Shown: positions 28,590 to 37,007, counted from the stretch's first letter. The stretch: 64,000 nucleotides of DNA from Rhodopseudomonas sp. P2A-2r (GCF_026015985.1 NZ_CP110389.1:1272001-1336000); one strand, 5' to 3'. Numbers and translations are program-made. The notes: a model not told the origin generated them from the sequence alone.

Positions 28590-29126
28590 ATGATGGGAGC
28601 TGTGGAGCGAAACGAGCCGCGATCCGCCATGGAGGCGGTGCTGGCCGATGCGTTGCTCGGCAGCGGGCTTCCGCCGGAGGCTGAGTTCCATCTGTGCGAA
28701 GCCAGCCTCTCCTATCACCTCGACGATGTCGCCGAACAGCACCTGCGGGAAGCCCAGATGCTAGCACCGGCTCATGCCGCTGTACTGATCGGCCTCTATC
28801 GCTTCTACTTCTACAAGGGGCGCTTGGCTGACGCGCTGGCAATCGCCAAGCAATGCCTGGTGAAAGCGGCGAATGAAAGCGGGCTGGCGCCGGACTGGCA
28901 CGACGTCGCCGCAGCCGATGCCGCATTCGGCTGCTATGCGAACATCCTGCCCCGGTTCTACCTGTTTTCCCTCAAGGGATACGCCTACCTGCAGATGCGG
29001 CTAGGCAAACTGGATGAGGGGCGCGCCGCCGTCATGAAGTTGCTCGAGCTCGATCCGAGCGACAAGGTGGGCGCCAGGGTCTTGCTCGAAGTCCTCGACC
29101 GAATGGGGCTCGACGACGATGGATGA
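28590..29126 (+). CDS. TPR-like protein 1
   Basis: 178 residues, wholly helical, with tetratricopeptide-like pairs (EAEFHLCEASLSYHLDDVAEQ, HAAVLIGLYRFYFYKGRLADAL, AYLQMRLGKLDEGRAAVMKLL). Likely a protein-interaction scaffold. It resembles the gene at 35612 in length and pattern. The stop overlaps the next start by eight bases. Confidence 0.8.
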   Translation: MMGAVERNEPRSAMEAVLADALLGSGLPPEAEFHLCEASLSYHLDDVAEQHLREAQMLAPAHAAVLIGLYRFYFYKGRLADALAIAKQCLVKAANESGLAPDWHDVAAADAAFGCYANILPRFYLFSLKGYAYLQMRLGKLDEGRAAVMKLLELDPSDKVGARVLLEVLDRMGLDDDG

Positions 29127-29887
29127 CATCGACGAAGCCCGCGACTGGCAAGGCAATGAGGTCGATTGTGGCTCTTGCCCCCATCAGGCATTGAAGGATG
29201 TGCAACTCTGCCGCCTCCGGCACGCTTGCGTCCATGATCGCTATGCCCGGCGCATCGACCGCTTCTTCAATTGGAATCCGGATCTCGCAAATTCCTATGT
29301 GAAACATCCCCATTTCGAGGTGCGTGCAATCGCAGCCAAGCACGCCAGCGTCTTCCTGCTGCCGCCGTTGCTCGACGACACCGAGGAAACGGTGCGCTGG
29401 AACGCGGCACGGCGGCTGCCCAAACGACTGGTCTTGCGGTTGCGCGACGACGTCCACCGCGAGGTCCGGATCTCGCATTGCATCTGTGCTCGACGATGCC
29501 GAACTGATGCCAATGATGAACGATCCGGATTATTATGTCCGGCTGGTGATTGCGCGGCGCATTGCGCCACCGCTTCTCGGCGCCTTGATCGGCGACGCCG
29601 AGCCGGAAGTTCGCCGTGTCGTGGCGCGCCGGATCCCGCCGGGCTGGCTGCTACGTATGGCGAGCGACCAGGATGCGTTGGTGCGGTTGGAGATCGCGCA
29701 GCGGTTGACCCCAGAGTTGCTGTCCCGGCTGCGTTACGATCCGGACTGGCGCGTCCGCTACGAGGTGGCGAGCAGAATCGCCGTCGATGAGATCAGCGAT
29801 CTGGCACAGGACAGTGACAGTTTTGTGCAGGAATTGGCGCTATCCCGCCTGACCGGCGCGCGATCGGGAGGTATCCGGCATGAGTAA
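29119..29887 (+). CDS. LRV-type Fe-S repeat protein (one frameshift)
   Basis: The N-terminus has C-x2-C-x10-C-x5-C (cysteines at about 17, 20, 31, 37), the [4Fe-4S] part of the LRV protein family first seen near Azotobacter nif genes. After it come leucine-rich variant repeats with a VRxxxAxxI/L pattern. The frame changes at about 29470-29474; dropping one base gives VRIRIASVLDDAEL, which keeps the repeat period exactly. Corrected length is about 255 residues. Partner unknown. Overlaps nifZ by eight bases. Confidence 0.82.
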
Positions 29888-30200
29888 TATCGTCCGCGAC
29901 AGCGATGTGGTGGAGATTTCCGCCCCACCGGTCTTCAGCTACGGCGAAAAGGTAAGGGCCAAGCGTACCATCCGTAACGATGGCACATATGCCGGCAAGG
30001 AAATCGGCGACGTCCTCGCGAAGAAAGGCGAGGAGGGTTACGTCGTCAGCATCGGAACCTTCCTTCAGCAGTTTTACATTTACGGCGTCGAGTTTCTTGA
30101 GAGCGGCAACCGTGTCGGAATGAAGCGTAAGGAGCTCGATCCAGTGCACGCGCGCGACGAGATGGCCGATCTTCCGCTGCCGGAGGCTGTCGCATCATGA
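29880..30200 (+). CDS. nifZ: NifZ (first copy in the nifB operon)
   Basis: 106 residues with the NifZ domain: FSYGEKVRAKRTIRNDGTYAGKEIGDVLAKKGEEGYVVSIG and IYGVEFLESGNRVGMKRKEL. NifZ assists fusion of the second P-cluster pair in NifDK. It overlaps the LRV gene before it and the second NifZ gene after it by four bases. Confidence 0.9.
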   Translation: MSNIVRDSDVVEISAPPVFSYGEKVRAKRTIRNDGTYAGKEIGDVLAKKGEEGYVVSIGTFLQQFYIYGVEFLESGNRVGMKRKELDPVHARDEMADLPLPEAVAS

Positions 30201-30436
30201 TCGAACCTCGAGTTCCGCGATTTCAATGGGGCCAGCGCGTCAAGGCGCTGGTCGACCTACACAATGATGGCAGCTTTCCTGACGCTGCGATTGAAGCCTT
30301 GCTGGTGACGGTGGGCAATGTCGGTGAAATCGTTCAAGTCGGGACGCATGCCGAAGAGAATGTCCCGGTCTATCTGGTTGAGTTCGGCGACCACCTCGTC
30401 GTCGGCTGCCTCGAAGAAGAGATTCATCCCCTCTAG
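30197..30436 (+). CDS. NifZ-like protein (second copy in the nifB operon)
   Basis: 79 residues repeating the NifZ pattern (FQWGQRVKALVDLHNDGSFPD, VGNVGEIVQVGTH, VYLVEFGDHLVVGCLEEEI). In some bacteria NifZ holds two such domains in one chain; here they are two genes joined by an ATGA overlap. Confidence 0.85.
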   Translation: MIEPRVPRFQWGQRVKALVDLHNDGSFPDAAIEALLVTVGNVGEIVQVGTHAEENVPVYLVEFGDHLVVGCLEEEIHPL

Positions 30437-30450
30437 AAGGATCAGACATC

Positions 30451-30810
30451 ATGCAATCTGCTGTGCTGAGCCGGAACATTACGCGGCCGTTCGCTCATCC
30501 GAACGATTTAGATCGCAAGCGGATCGAGCGGAGCCTGCAGACCCGCAAGCGATATCGATATGTCACGCCGCAAGTCGTAACGACGATCGGTGGCTATCGG
30601 ATAGAAAGTCCGTGCTGCTCGCGGAACATCGACAAGGACGGCGGCATGGTCGACGTCGCGCTGCTGCTGCATGACCCCGACGGAGGGCAATGGGAGCTGT
30701 TCCGGAAGGATCATGCGCATGACCGCTGGCAGCTCGACTCCACGCATCAACGACTGCCGTCGGCATTGGAGAGACTGAATGTCGATCCGGCACGGACGTT
30801 TTGGCAGTGA
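30451..30810 (+). CDS. Unknown nif-operon protein, 119 aa
   Basis: ATG 30451 follows AAGGATC, 14 bases after the NifZ-like gene. Basic N-terminus (NDLDRKRIERSLQTRKRYRYVTP), then strands (GGYRIESPCCSRNIDKDGG with a CC pair, VDVALLLHDPDGGQWELFRKD). I do not recognise the family with certainty. Same strand and spacing place it in the nifB operon. Confidence 0.75.
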   Translation: MQSAVLSRNITRPFAHPNDLDRKRIERSLQTRKRYRYVTPQVVTTIGGYRIESPCCSRNIDKDGGMVDVALLLHDPDGGQWELFRKDHAHDRWQLDSTHQRLPSALERLNVDPARTFWQ

Positions 30811-30857
30811 TGCCGTCTGTTTTGGCATTTGTGAACATAGAATAGCGAGTTGGATAA

Positions 30858-31127
30858 ATGGCCCTGAACCCGGACGACTTGAAGGAGATCGAAGGCCTGC
30901 TGTCGGCGCCGGACGCCGACCAGCGCCTCTTCGCGCAGTTGCGCAGCCGGTTTCCGCATTTATCGTGGACCAGATGCGACGCGTCGGATGTGACGGAGAC
31001 GCCATTCCGCAGCTATTCGCGGTTTGAAATTCATCTGCTCGATCGCAGCGATCATTGTGTCGGGATCACGGCCGATCCGGAACGCGCCACGGGCATCGTA
31101 CTGGCTCAGAGGAATGCGACGTCATGA
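30858..31127 (+). CDS. Unknown small nif-operon protein, 89 aa
   Basis: Starts ALNPDDLKEIEGLLSAPDADQ, with a helix and then strands (YSRFEIHLLDRSDHCVGIT). No motif known to me. Its stop overlaps the DegT-like start (ATGA), showing translational coupling. Confidence 0.7.
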   Translation: MALNPDDLKEIEGLLSAPDADQRLFAQLRSRFPHLSWTRCDASDVTETPFRSYSRFEIHLLDRSDHCVGITADPERATGIVLAQRNATS

Positions 31128-32329
31128 CTGAACTCGCCATTATGCTGGATGTGGATCAGGGCGACGTCGCCGACGATGATGCCGGGCAGGGGCTCATTGC
31201 ATTGTCGGATCCCGATATCACAATGGCCGAAATCGAAGCGGTGGACCGGGTCATGCGGTCGGCACAGCTGTCGAGCGGTCCGCTCGTGGAAGAGTTTGAA
31301 CAGGCCTTTGCGTCCTATCTCGGCCGCCGCTATGCCATTGCTGTTCCCTCGGGCACCATCGGCCTCCTGCTCGCGCTGAAGGCCCACGGAATCGGCGCGG
31401 GCCAGGAGGTGATCGCGTCGTCCTATTCGTTCCGGGAGACCATGCATGCGATCGCGATCGCTGGTGCGACGCCGGCATTCGCCGATGTCGATTATTGGGC
31501 GGGCACTTTGGCGCCGGACAAGGTCGAGGCTCGCGTCACGGCCAACACGCGGGCTATCGTTGTCAGCAACACCAACGGGCATCCTGCTGCATGGACGGAA
31601 TTGCGCGCGATTGCGGTCAAGCATGGCGTGCTGCTGATCGAAGATTCCACCGAGGCGATCGGTTCACGGTACAAGGGGGAACTGGTTGGCAGCTTCGGCG
31701 ATGTCGCAGTGTTCGACTTCTCCCAACCGTCCGCGCTGACCTGCGGCGAGGGTGGAATGGTGGTGACGGATGACGTCGATATCGCGGTGACGCTGCGACG
31801 GCTGCGTTCCCATCGAAGGGACGAGCGGGCATCTGTGGTGGTCAGCTCGACGCCTCCCTATCAGGCGGCCATCAGCAATATCGCGGCGGCCCTAGGGCTG
31901 GCCCAGCTGCAGCGACTGGATGAAATCCTGGAGCGGCGGCGGCTGATAGAGCATCTCTACTACAAGTATGTACAGTCGTTCGAGGGCATCAAACCGCCTT
32001 ACATCGCTCCCGACGTCACCGAGGTGAACTGGTTTCTCTACGTGGTGCATCTTGGGACCCGCTTCACCCGTTCAAGTCGCGACTCCATCGTGGAGGATCT
32101 GGGGCTTGAGCAGGTGGAGGCCGCTGCCTACTGCAATCCTCTGCATCTTCAGCGGTACTATTTCGAGCGTGGCCATCGCCGCGGTGAGTATTTCGTCACC
32201 GAGAAAGTGGCGGATCGGGCGGTCGCGCTGCCTTTCCACACCCATCTCACCGAGGATCAGATTTCCTTTATCGTCGAGACGATGAAGGAGGCGTCGATCA
32301 ATGACGGGGCGGGCGCGGCAATCTACTAG
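31124..32329 (+). CDS. DegT/DnrJ/EryC1-like protein lacking the PLP lysine
   Basis: 401 residues with the fold of sugar aminotransferases of the DegT family: VPSGTIGLLLALKAHGI, LIEDSTEAIGSRYKG, and TCGEGGMVVTDD. The loop before GEGG reads VFDFSQPSALTCGEGG. Active members have a lysine about five residues before GEGG; here it is serine (about 203) and the loop is two residues short. PLP Schiff-base chemistry is therefore unlikely, and it may bind rather than convert a ligand. Located between small unknown genes and a [2Fe-2S] ferredoxin in the nifB operon. Confidence 0.8.
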   Translation: MTELAIMLDVDQGDVADDDAGQGLIALSDPDITMAEIEAVDRVMRSAQLSSGPLVEEFEQAFASYLGRRYAIAVPSGTIGLLLALKAHGIGAGQEVIASSYSFRETMHAIAIAGATPAFADVDYWAGTLAPDKVEARVTANTRAIVVSNTNGHPAAWTELRAIAVKHGVLLIEDSTEAIGSRYKGELVGSFGDVAVFDFSQPSALTCGEGGMVVTDDVDIAVTLRRLRSHRRDERASVVVSSTPPYQAAISNIAAALGLAQLQRLDEILERRRLIEHLYYKYVQSFEGIKPPYIAPDVTEVNWFLYVVHLGTRFTRSSRDSIVEDLGLEQVEAAAYCNPLHLQRYYFERGHRRGEYFVTEKVADRAVALPFHTHLTEDQISFIVETMKEASINDGAGAAIY

Positions 32330-32369
32330 GACCTTGAACGCGATTGTTCAACAACAGGAGGAATGAAAC

Positions 32370-32678
32370 ATGACGACATTGACTGTGCTGCCGTCGGGGA
32401 AAACCATCGATGTGGCAGAGGGAACGACCCTGCTCGCGGCGCTGCTCGGAGCGGAGATGGGCATTCTGCACAAATGCGAGGGACAGGCGAAATGTGGCTC
32501 TTGCCACATCTACGTGCAGGAAGGTCGCAAGGGCTTGTCCAAGATCGCCCGCGAGGAAAACGAACGGCTCGACACCATCGTTGGCATTGGCTCCAAGTCG
32601 CGCCTTGCCTGCCAATGCAAGGTGCTGGGCACCGAGAACATTACCATTGAACTGCTGGGCTTCGGCTCCGGCGTCTAG
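32370..32678 (+). CDS. [2Fe-2S] ferredoxin, adrenodoxin/plant-like
   Basis: 102 residues. Cluster ligands in CEGQAKCGSCHIYV and the late cysteine in LACQCKVLG. ATG 32370 follows ACAGGAGGAATGAAAC, a strong site. Likely an electron carrier in cofactor assembly or to nitrogenase. Confidence 0.9.
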   Translation: MTTLTVLPSGKTIDVAEGTTLLAALLGAEMGILHKCEGQAKCGSCHIYVQEGRKGLSKIAREENERLDTIVGIGSKSRLACQCKVLGTENITIELLGFGSGV

Positions 32679-32688
32679 AAAGGAGAAC

Positions 32689-32916
32689 ATGATGGAGCCG
32701 CAGAAAGTTCTGATCCATTTGCGATTCGCGCCAGACGCTTCGGTGGTGGAGATCAGCGAACGACCGAAGTCGCTGACTCCGCAGGAATGGTTCAACATCC
32801 TGAGCGAAAAGGCAGGCAACGCATACCAGGCGCTCTCCGGAGGCCGTGGCGTATTTCGGCTGACGGCAGACGAGCTCGGCGCATTCAAGACCGAGTATGC
32901 ACCCACGGCAGCATAG
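32689..32916 (+). CDS. Unknown small protein, 75 aa
   Basis: ATG 32689 (or the adjacent ATG 32692) follows AAAGGAGAAC, ten bases after the ferredoxin. Pattern: strand (KVLIHLRFAPDASVVEIS), then helix (TPQEWFNILSEKAGNAYQALSGGRG). No cysteine. Family not recognised. Coupled to the ferredoxin by position. Confidence 0.75.
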   Translation: MMEPQKVLIHLRFAPDASVVEISERPKSLTPQEWFNILSEKAGNAYQALSGGRGVFRLTADELGAFKTEYAPTAA

Positions 32917-33032
32917 CGATTGCTGCTCTGGTTATGAGGGAAAGGCGGTCTGGAAACAGGCCGTCGTTTCCGGCGTATCGAGGCCTGGCGGGAGGGCCGT
33001 CGGGGACGCTGTTGGCGTGGGTCCAACAGCGA

Positions 33033-33048
33033 TGTCATTTTTGCGACA
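33033..33048. promoter_or_regulatory. NifA-like site upstream of Rieske 2
   Basis: Perfect TGT-N10-ACA just before the Rieske gene. I find no good -24/-12 element at a suitable distance on either strand, so it may be chance. Confidence 0.4.
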
Positions 33049-33063
33049 GGGGCAGGTGTGGCG

Positions 33064-33533
33064 ATGGTTTGCCGTGGAGCTGCCAGGGGAGCGATAGGAA
33101 CATCGAAAGTCTTCGTGATTTGCGCGGCCGAGGCCATAGAGCGCAGCAGTGCGAAAGCCTTCAGTCTGTTTCGCGTCGATGAATCAGGAGAGAGCCGACC
33201 ATTCGCGGTCCTGGTCATTCGGACGCATGCGGATGACTACATCGGCTATGTCAATTCCTGTCCACACCAGGGCATCTGGCTCAATTTCGGTGAAGGTGAG
33301 TTCTTTACGCGGGACAGGACTTTCCTGAAATGCGGACGGCACGGTTCGATGTTCGAGATCGACACCGGGCTGTGCATTAGCGGCCCCTGCAAGGATCGCA
33401 GCCTTGAGCCGATCGCGCTCGCCGTCATCGATGGCGACGTCTGCCTGTGCGGCATCGACCTGGAGGAGGGGGACAACCCAATCCGTTCGACGACGGCGAC
33501 GACACCATGGAAATCACGATTCAACCAGGTTAA
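33064..33533 (+). CDS. Rieske-type [2Fe-2S] ferredoxin 2 (one frameshift near the end)
   Basis: Rieske ligands in NSCPHQGIWLNFGEG and LKCGRHGSMFEI, then GLCISGPCKDRSLEPIALAV, parallel to the protein at 21791. A lost G in the five-G run 33468-33472 sends the tail out of frame; restoring it gives QPNPFDDGDDTMEITIQPG and a stop at 33531-33533. The start is uncertain: ATG 33064 fits a ribosome site AGGGGCAGG; GTG 33058 and GTG 33115 are alternatives. Confidence 0.82.
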
Positions 33534-33577
33534 CAGGGGTGAGCGCTGGCGCGATGCAATCGGAATCTGGAAGACGG

Positions 33578-33883
33578 ATGATGGGAGACGAGAACCAGCA
33601 GGAATGTCGGTTCTTCCTGACCTACAGCGGCGTCAAGCTGCCGTTCAACCTAGTCAACGCGATTGAGCCGGAAGCGCTCTCGAACCGCAATACGTTCATT
33701 CGTGCCTGGTTCGATCGTGCCGGAATGCTCAGCGGCTTCGACAAGCTGGTCTACGGAGAGGTTGAACTGTCGCACCGCTACGAATATCACGGTAGCGGCC
33801 GGTTACGGCGGGTGGAGATCGTGATGCTGGACGAGGAGCCGGTTGCCATGACCTTCGATGATGCGGGGTCGCAGCTTTCATGA
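33578..33883 (+). CDS. Unknown protein, 101 aa
   Basis: Two adjacent ATGs at 33578 and 33581. Sequence ECRFFLTYSGVKLPFNLVNAIEPEAL, then RNTFIRAWFDRAGMLSGFDKLVYGEVELSHRYEYHG and strands to the end. It looks like a compact alpha/beta protein. Family not identified. Four-base overlap with the small gene at 33880. Confidence 0.72.
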   Translation: MMGDENQQECRFFLTYSGVKLPFNLVNAIEPEALSNRNTFIRAWFDRAGMLSGFDKLVYGEVELSHRYEYHGSGRLRRVEIVMLDEEPVAMTFDDAGSQLS

Positions 33884-34039
33884 CCGTGTCCCAACTGATG
33901 GATGCGCTGTCGAGATTGCCAAATGAGGCCGTCGTGCTGATCGAAAGTGGTGGCGGCCTGTCGCGCGCTGGAATTCGTCGAGCAGCGCGGGCCGGGGGCG
34001 CCGGCGGAAGTGCTGCTGTTGCCGAGCATGGATGAGTGA
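33880..34039 (+). CDS. Small unknown ORF, about 50 aa, apparently frameshifted
   Basis: ATG 33880 overlaps the previous stop. The first 29 residues (MTVSQLMDALSRLPNEAVVLIESGGGLS) look like protein, but the rest in frame is low-complexity. A two-base change in the CG-rich run at 33961-33968 gives RALEFVEQRGPGAPAEVLLLP and a stop at 34039. Either the gene is damaged or the run is misread. Confidence 0.5.
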
Positions 34040-34053
34040 TCAGGAGAGCAGGA

Positions 34054-34482
34054 ATGTCCGACGCGGTGGTGGAAGTTTCGATGTTCGAGCGGATCGGCGG
34101 CGCGGTGGTCATCGACCGGCTCGTGGAGGCGTTTTACCATCGAATGGATACGCTGCCCGAGGCCAGGGTCATTCGCGCCATGCATGCGCCGGATCTGGGG
34201 CTGGTCGGAAGCGTTCTCAAGCGGTACCTGAGCGAATGGACCGGCGGACCGAAATTATATTCTCCGGGGAAGGGCCATCCGCGCCTTCGGCAGCGTCACA
34301 TGGGGTTTTCGATCGGCAATGCGGAACGCGATGCGTGGCTCCTTTGCATGCGTGGCGCGATGGCGGAAACGATTTCGGATGACGGCGCGCGCCAGGAGCT
34401 CGATGCGGCGCTGACCAAGCTCGCCGACTGGATGCGAAACCAGGCCGGCAATCCCCACGACGCGGGAACAGTGCGCCCCTGA
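34054..34482 (+). CDS. Truncated hemoglobin (group II-like)
   Basis: 142 residues: MFERIGGAVVIDRLVEAFYHRMDTLPEARVIRAMH, KLYSPGKGHPRLRQRHMGFSIG with the proximal histidine region, and DAWLLCMRGAM. These are hallmarks of trHbs. It may bind O2 or NO near nitrogenase. ATG 34054 follows AGGAGAGCAGG. Last rightward gene of the nifB accessory run. Confidence 0.87.
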   Translation: MSDAVVEVSMFERIGGAVVIDRLVEAFYHRMDTLPEARVIRAMHAPDLGLVGSVLKRYLSEWTGGPKLYSPGKGHPRLRQRHMGFSIGNAERDAWLLCMRGAMAETISDDGARQELDAALTKLADWMRNQAGNPHDAGTVRP

Positions 34483-34491
34483 CAGGGAGGC

Positions 34492-34730
34492 TCAGACCGG
34501 GGTTCCGAAAAATCCTCCTCTGCGCCGCCCCAGGCCTTGTGTAGCGCCAGCGCGTTATGCCACCGCACCGCTTCGGCATGGTCGGCCATGCGGTGACTGA
34601 TCCTGCCATCCGGATTGTCAGCGAGCAGGTAGGTCTTGCCGTTACGGATGAAGCGAATGAGATCCTTGGTGTCGGTGGGGCGCACCACGCAGCGCGGCGC
34701 CTCGTCGATCAGAATGGTGGTTGGCAGCAT
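34492..34730 (-). CDS. Unknown small protein, about 79 aa (probable frameshift at its end)
   Basis: Starts LPTTILIDEAPRCVVRPTDTKDL, then IRFIRNGKTYLLADNPDGRISHRMADHAEAVRWHNALALHKAWGG. As read, the frame runs on, antisense to the globin gene. One T added to the run complementary to 34508-34512 gives EEDFFGTPV and a stop at 34492, just beyond the globin stop. That end is more natural. Family unknown. Last gene of the leftward operon from 36970. Confidence 0.6.
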
Positions 34731-34757
34731 CCGCGGCTCGCTCCGTTACGTCGTACT

Positions 34758-35003
34758 CTAGAATCCCTCGGCTTTTCGACCCCACGGGTGCGTACCGGAC
34801 ACCAGTGGCGCCTTGATGCCTGCCTTCTCGATGTCGGCGATGCTCTTGTAGTAGGTAGCCTCGTGAACCAATGTGCCGCCCTTGGTGGTGATGGCCACAT
34901 AACGCGCGACTGGATCGGCCTCGCAGAGATAGCCTCCGCCGGGATCGCTTGTTGAACGTGTATTGCCGTCCCAATCGACGAAAAAGCCCTCTGCAATCGT
35001 CAT
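34758..35003 (-). CDS. Unknown small protein, 81 aa
   Basis: Strand-rich, with TIAEGFFVDWDGNTRSTSDPGGGYLCEADP and VARYVAITTKGGTLVHEATYYKS. Aromatic and glycine content suggests a small beta domain. Family unknown. Lies between sufT and the 79-residue gene on the same strand. Confidence 0.68.
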   Translation of the reverse strand: MTIAEGFFVDWDGNTRSTSDPGGGYLCEADPVARYVAITTKGGTLVHEATYYKSIADIEKAGIKAPLVSGTHPWGRKAEGF

Positions 35004-35158
35004 TTATGGTCGCCCTCTGCCATTGTGTCACCGCTCGCTCATGCAGATTGAGTGCCAATTGAAAAGCGGGGCCGGGCATGGCGCCCACGAGGCAGAGGGG
35101 CTGGTTTCGGCGGACCAAAGCGACGTTGCGCCCATTTGTTTCGAAGCCTCTAACCCGG

Positions 35159-35542
35159 CTAGAGCAGGCCGAGCTCGAGCTGAACGTCTTCGGACATCTT
35201 CGATTTGTCCCACGGCGGATCGAACACCAGATTGACCGTCACGGTATCGATTCCATCGACGTCGCTTACGGCGGTCCGTACCCAATTCATCATCTCGCCG
35301 GCAACCGGACAGCCCGGCGCGGTGAGCGTCATGTCGATTTCGACAGCTCCCCGATGGTCGGGCGTGATCCGGTAGATCAGCCCGAGATCGTAGATATTCA
35401 CGGGAATTTCGGGGTCATGCACGGTACGCAAAGCCGCGATGATAGCTTCGACGACGTCATTCGCGTCACCTGCCATATGCGCTTGTGCTTCTGTGATCGG
35501 CGCCGTCGCGGCGGAAGACCTGCGGTCATCGAGATTTGTCAT
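35159..35542 (-). CDS. sufT: SufT / MIP18-type Fe-S assembly protein (DUF59)
   Basis: 127 residues: ALRTVHDPEIPVNIYDLGLIYRI and LTAPGCPVAGEMMNWV with the conserved cysteine, the MIP18 fold used in Fe-S maturation. ATG 35542 follows GGAGACAGCC. In many bacteria it is the last suf gene; here it has been moved into a separate nif-controlled operon. Confidence 0.9.
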   Translation of the reverse strand: MTNLDDRRSSAATAPITEAQAHMAGDANDVVEAIIAALRTVHDPEIPVNIYDLGLIYRITPDHRGAVEIDMTLTAPGCPVAGEMMNWVRTAVSDVDGIDTVTVNLVFDPPWDKSKMSEDVQLELGLL

Positions 35543-35611
35543 GTCCGGCTGTCTCCGCAATCGGATGTTGTCTCGGAGCCACTTGCAAGCCCAGTGCCAT
35601 AGAAGCTTCGC

Positions 35612-36112
35612 TTAGCTGATGCCTTCGGCGAGGGCGGCGACGACGGGCCATCCGACAGTCCCCGCCGGGTCCAGTTGCTTCAGCGTGCCAAGCATCTCCG
35701 CGGCCTGTCGCGGATTTCCTCGCCGCAATTGAATGAAGGCGAGCGCCTTCAATGTGTAGAGCGCGAAGCGGCCGGGGCCATCCGGCAACGTGGTTTGCGA
35801 CTGCCATTGACGCCAGTCGAGGTGCCACTGCGCCTGGCTGGCCGCCTCCTTCAGGCCGCTCTCGGCGGCGTTCTGCGCTTGATCCAGGTGGCCCTGATAG
35901 GTGTGGATCTTGTACAGACAGAAGTTGATGGGCAGCACTTCCGGCGCGGCGGCGAGCGCCTGCCGGAATAGACCGTCGGCGCGCGACCGGTCATGCCGAT
36001 AGGCAATGACACCTCGCTGCAGCAGCGAGTCGATGGCTTCGGGCAGCTCTCCGAAGGCGATGGGGGCGGGCTCTCTGAGCAGATCCTCATCCGCAGCTGT
36101 GGAGGTACTCAA
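35612..36112 (-). CDS. TPR-like protein 2
   Basis: 166 residues, helical, with repeats (SRADGLFRQALAAAPEVLPINFCLYKIHTYQGHLDQAQ, LYTLKALAFIQLRRGNPRQAAEML). The start appears to be TTG 36112, with AGGA upstream, ten bases after the YqeB-like stop. Similar in size to the TPR protein at 28590. Role unknown. Confidence 0.75.
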   Translation of the reverse strand: MSTSTAADEDLLREPAPIAFGELPEAIDSLLQRGVIAYRHDRSRADGLFRQALAAAPEVLPINFCLYKIHTYQGHLDQAQNAAESGLKEAASQAQWHLDWRQWQSQTTLPDGPGRFALYTLKALAFIQLRRGNPRQAAEMLGTLKQLDPAGTVGWPVVAALAEGIS

Positions 36113-36121
36113 CCGAGATCC

Positions 36122-36970
36122 TCACTTTACCAGATGCAACGGTTGCTTGGTCGATCCAGAAACGTCCGCGCTGTCCCTCGAAATAGCTTCAGTCACAGCC
36201 GTCGCGATCCGCCGTCCGCGCTCGTCAGTCCCTGTCCAGTTCGCGTTTCGGCCGCGTGAATCGACTTCGAGCAGCTTGGCGCCGGCAGGCACCTCGGTCC
36301 CGTCGCGGACAATTCCGCGCAGGATTCCATCAAAAGGAGCGCGTACCGGTATCGTCCCCAAGTGGCCGACGACAAAATCCTTGAAAACCCGCGTGCCAAT
36401 TTCGATCGCGGTATTCCATCGGCCGGTGAAGTCCGCGCGCACGAAGCGTTCGCCGGCATGGCCACCGAGTTGCTGCGAGACGCCGTCGGGTTGATCGGTA
36501 TGTCCCTCGCGAATGATGCGTCCGGCCTTTGTGGGCCGGGTCTCGATCGCGACGTCGCAATTGGTGCCGGTTGCAAAGCCGGGGCCGAGGCCAATGGTCA
36601 AACGGCCAAGTCGGCGCAAATCGGGTGTCGCGAGATATTTCTGCATGCGCGCGTCGATGAGAACGTCAATGGCCCGAACCACGATCAGGTCCAGAAGCCC
36701 GAGTTCGGTAACGGTGACTCCGTTTTCTTGTGCAAGGCTCGTCCCGATCTGAAGTCCGGTGTCGGCGCGTCGGGCGCCAATACCCTCGACGGCAACACCA
36801 TCGTCGTATAGGGCGTCGTGGAAGGCCATTTTGCGGCGTATCACGGGCGGCAGCGGATCATGCGACAGCACAGTCCGGAAATTGCTCCGACAGAGCTGGA
36901 CTGCAACGGCAGATGCGATCTCGTTGGTACCGAGGATGACGGCAAATCGGTGGGGAAAGGCGGATCGCAT
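36122..36970 (-). CDS. YqeB/EF2563-type molybdenum-hydroxylase-associated protein
   Basis: 282 residues. N-terminal Rossmann-like FAVILGTNEIASAVAVQLCRSNFRTVLS, then KMAFHDALYDDGVAVEGIGA and GLGPGFATGTNCDVAIET, ending in a biotinyl-like PVRAPFDGILRGIVRDGTEVPAGAKLLEVD segment. The family is associated with selenium-dependent molybdenum hydroxylases; its activity is unproved. A NifA/sigma-54-controlled member in a Mo-nitrogenase island suggests a molybdenum-related function, by inference. Confidence 0.78.
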   Translation of the reverse strand: MRSAFPHRFAVILGTNEIASAVAVQLCRSNFRTVLSHDPLPPVIRRKMAFHDALYDDGVAVEGIGARRADTGLQIGTSLAQENGVTVTELGLLDLIVVRAIDVLIDARMQKYLATPDLRRLGRLTIGLGPGFATGTNCDVAIETRPTKAGRIIREGHTDQPDGVSQQLGGHAGERFVRADFTGRWNTAIEIGTRVFKDFVVGHLGTIPVRAPFDGILRGIVRDGTEVPAGAKLLEVDSRGRNANWTGTDERGRRIATAVTEAISRDSADVSGSTKQPLHLVK

Positions 36971-37007
36971 TTTTGTGCTGCTCCGGTGCTAGACGTTCGT
37001 CCCATAA

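Noticed and set aside
34296..34491. Long antisense coding region opposite the globin gene
   Set aside because: The protein-like part ends near 34510. A lost T explains the missing stop better than a real antisense tail.
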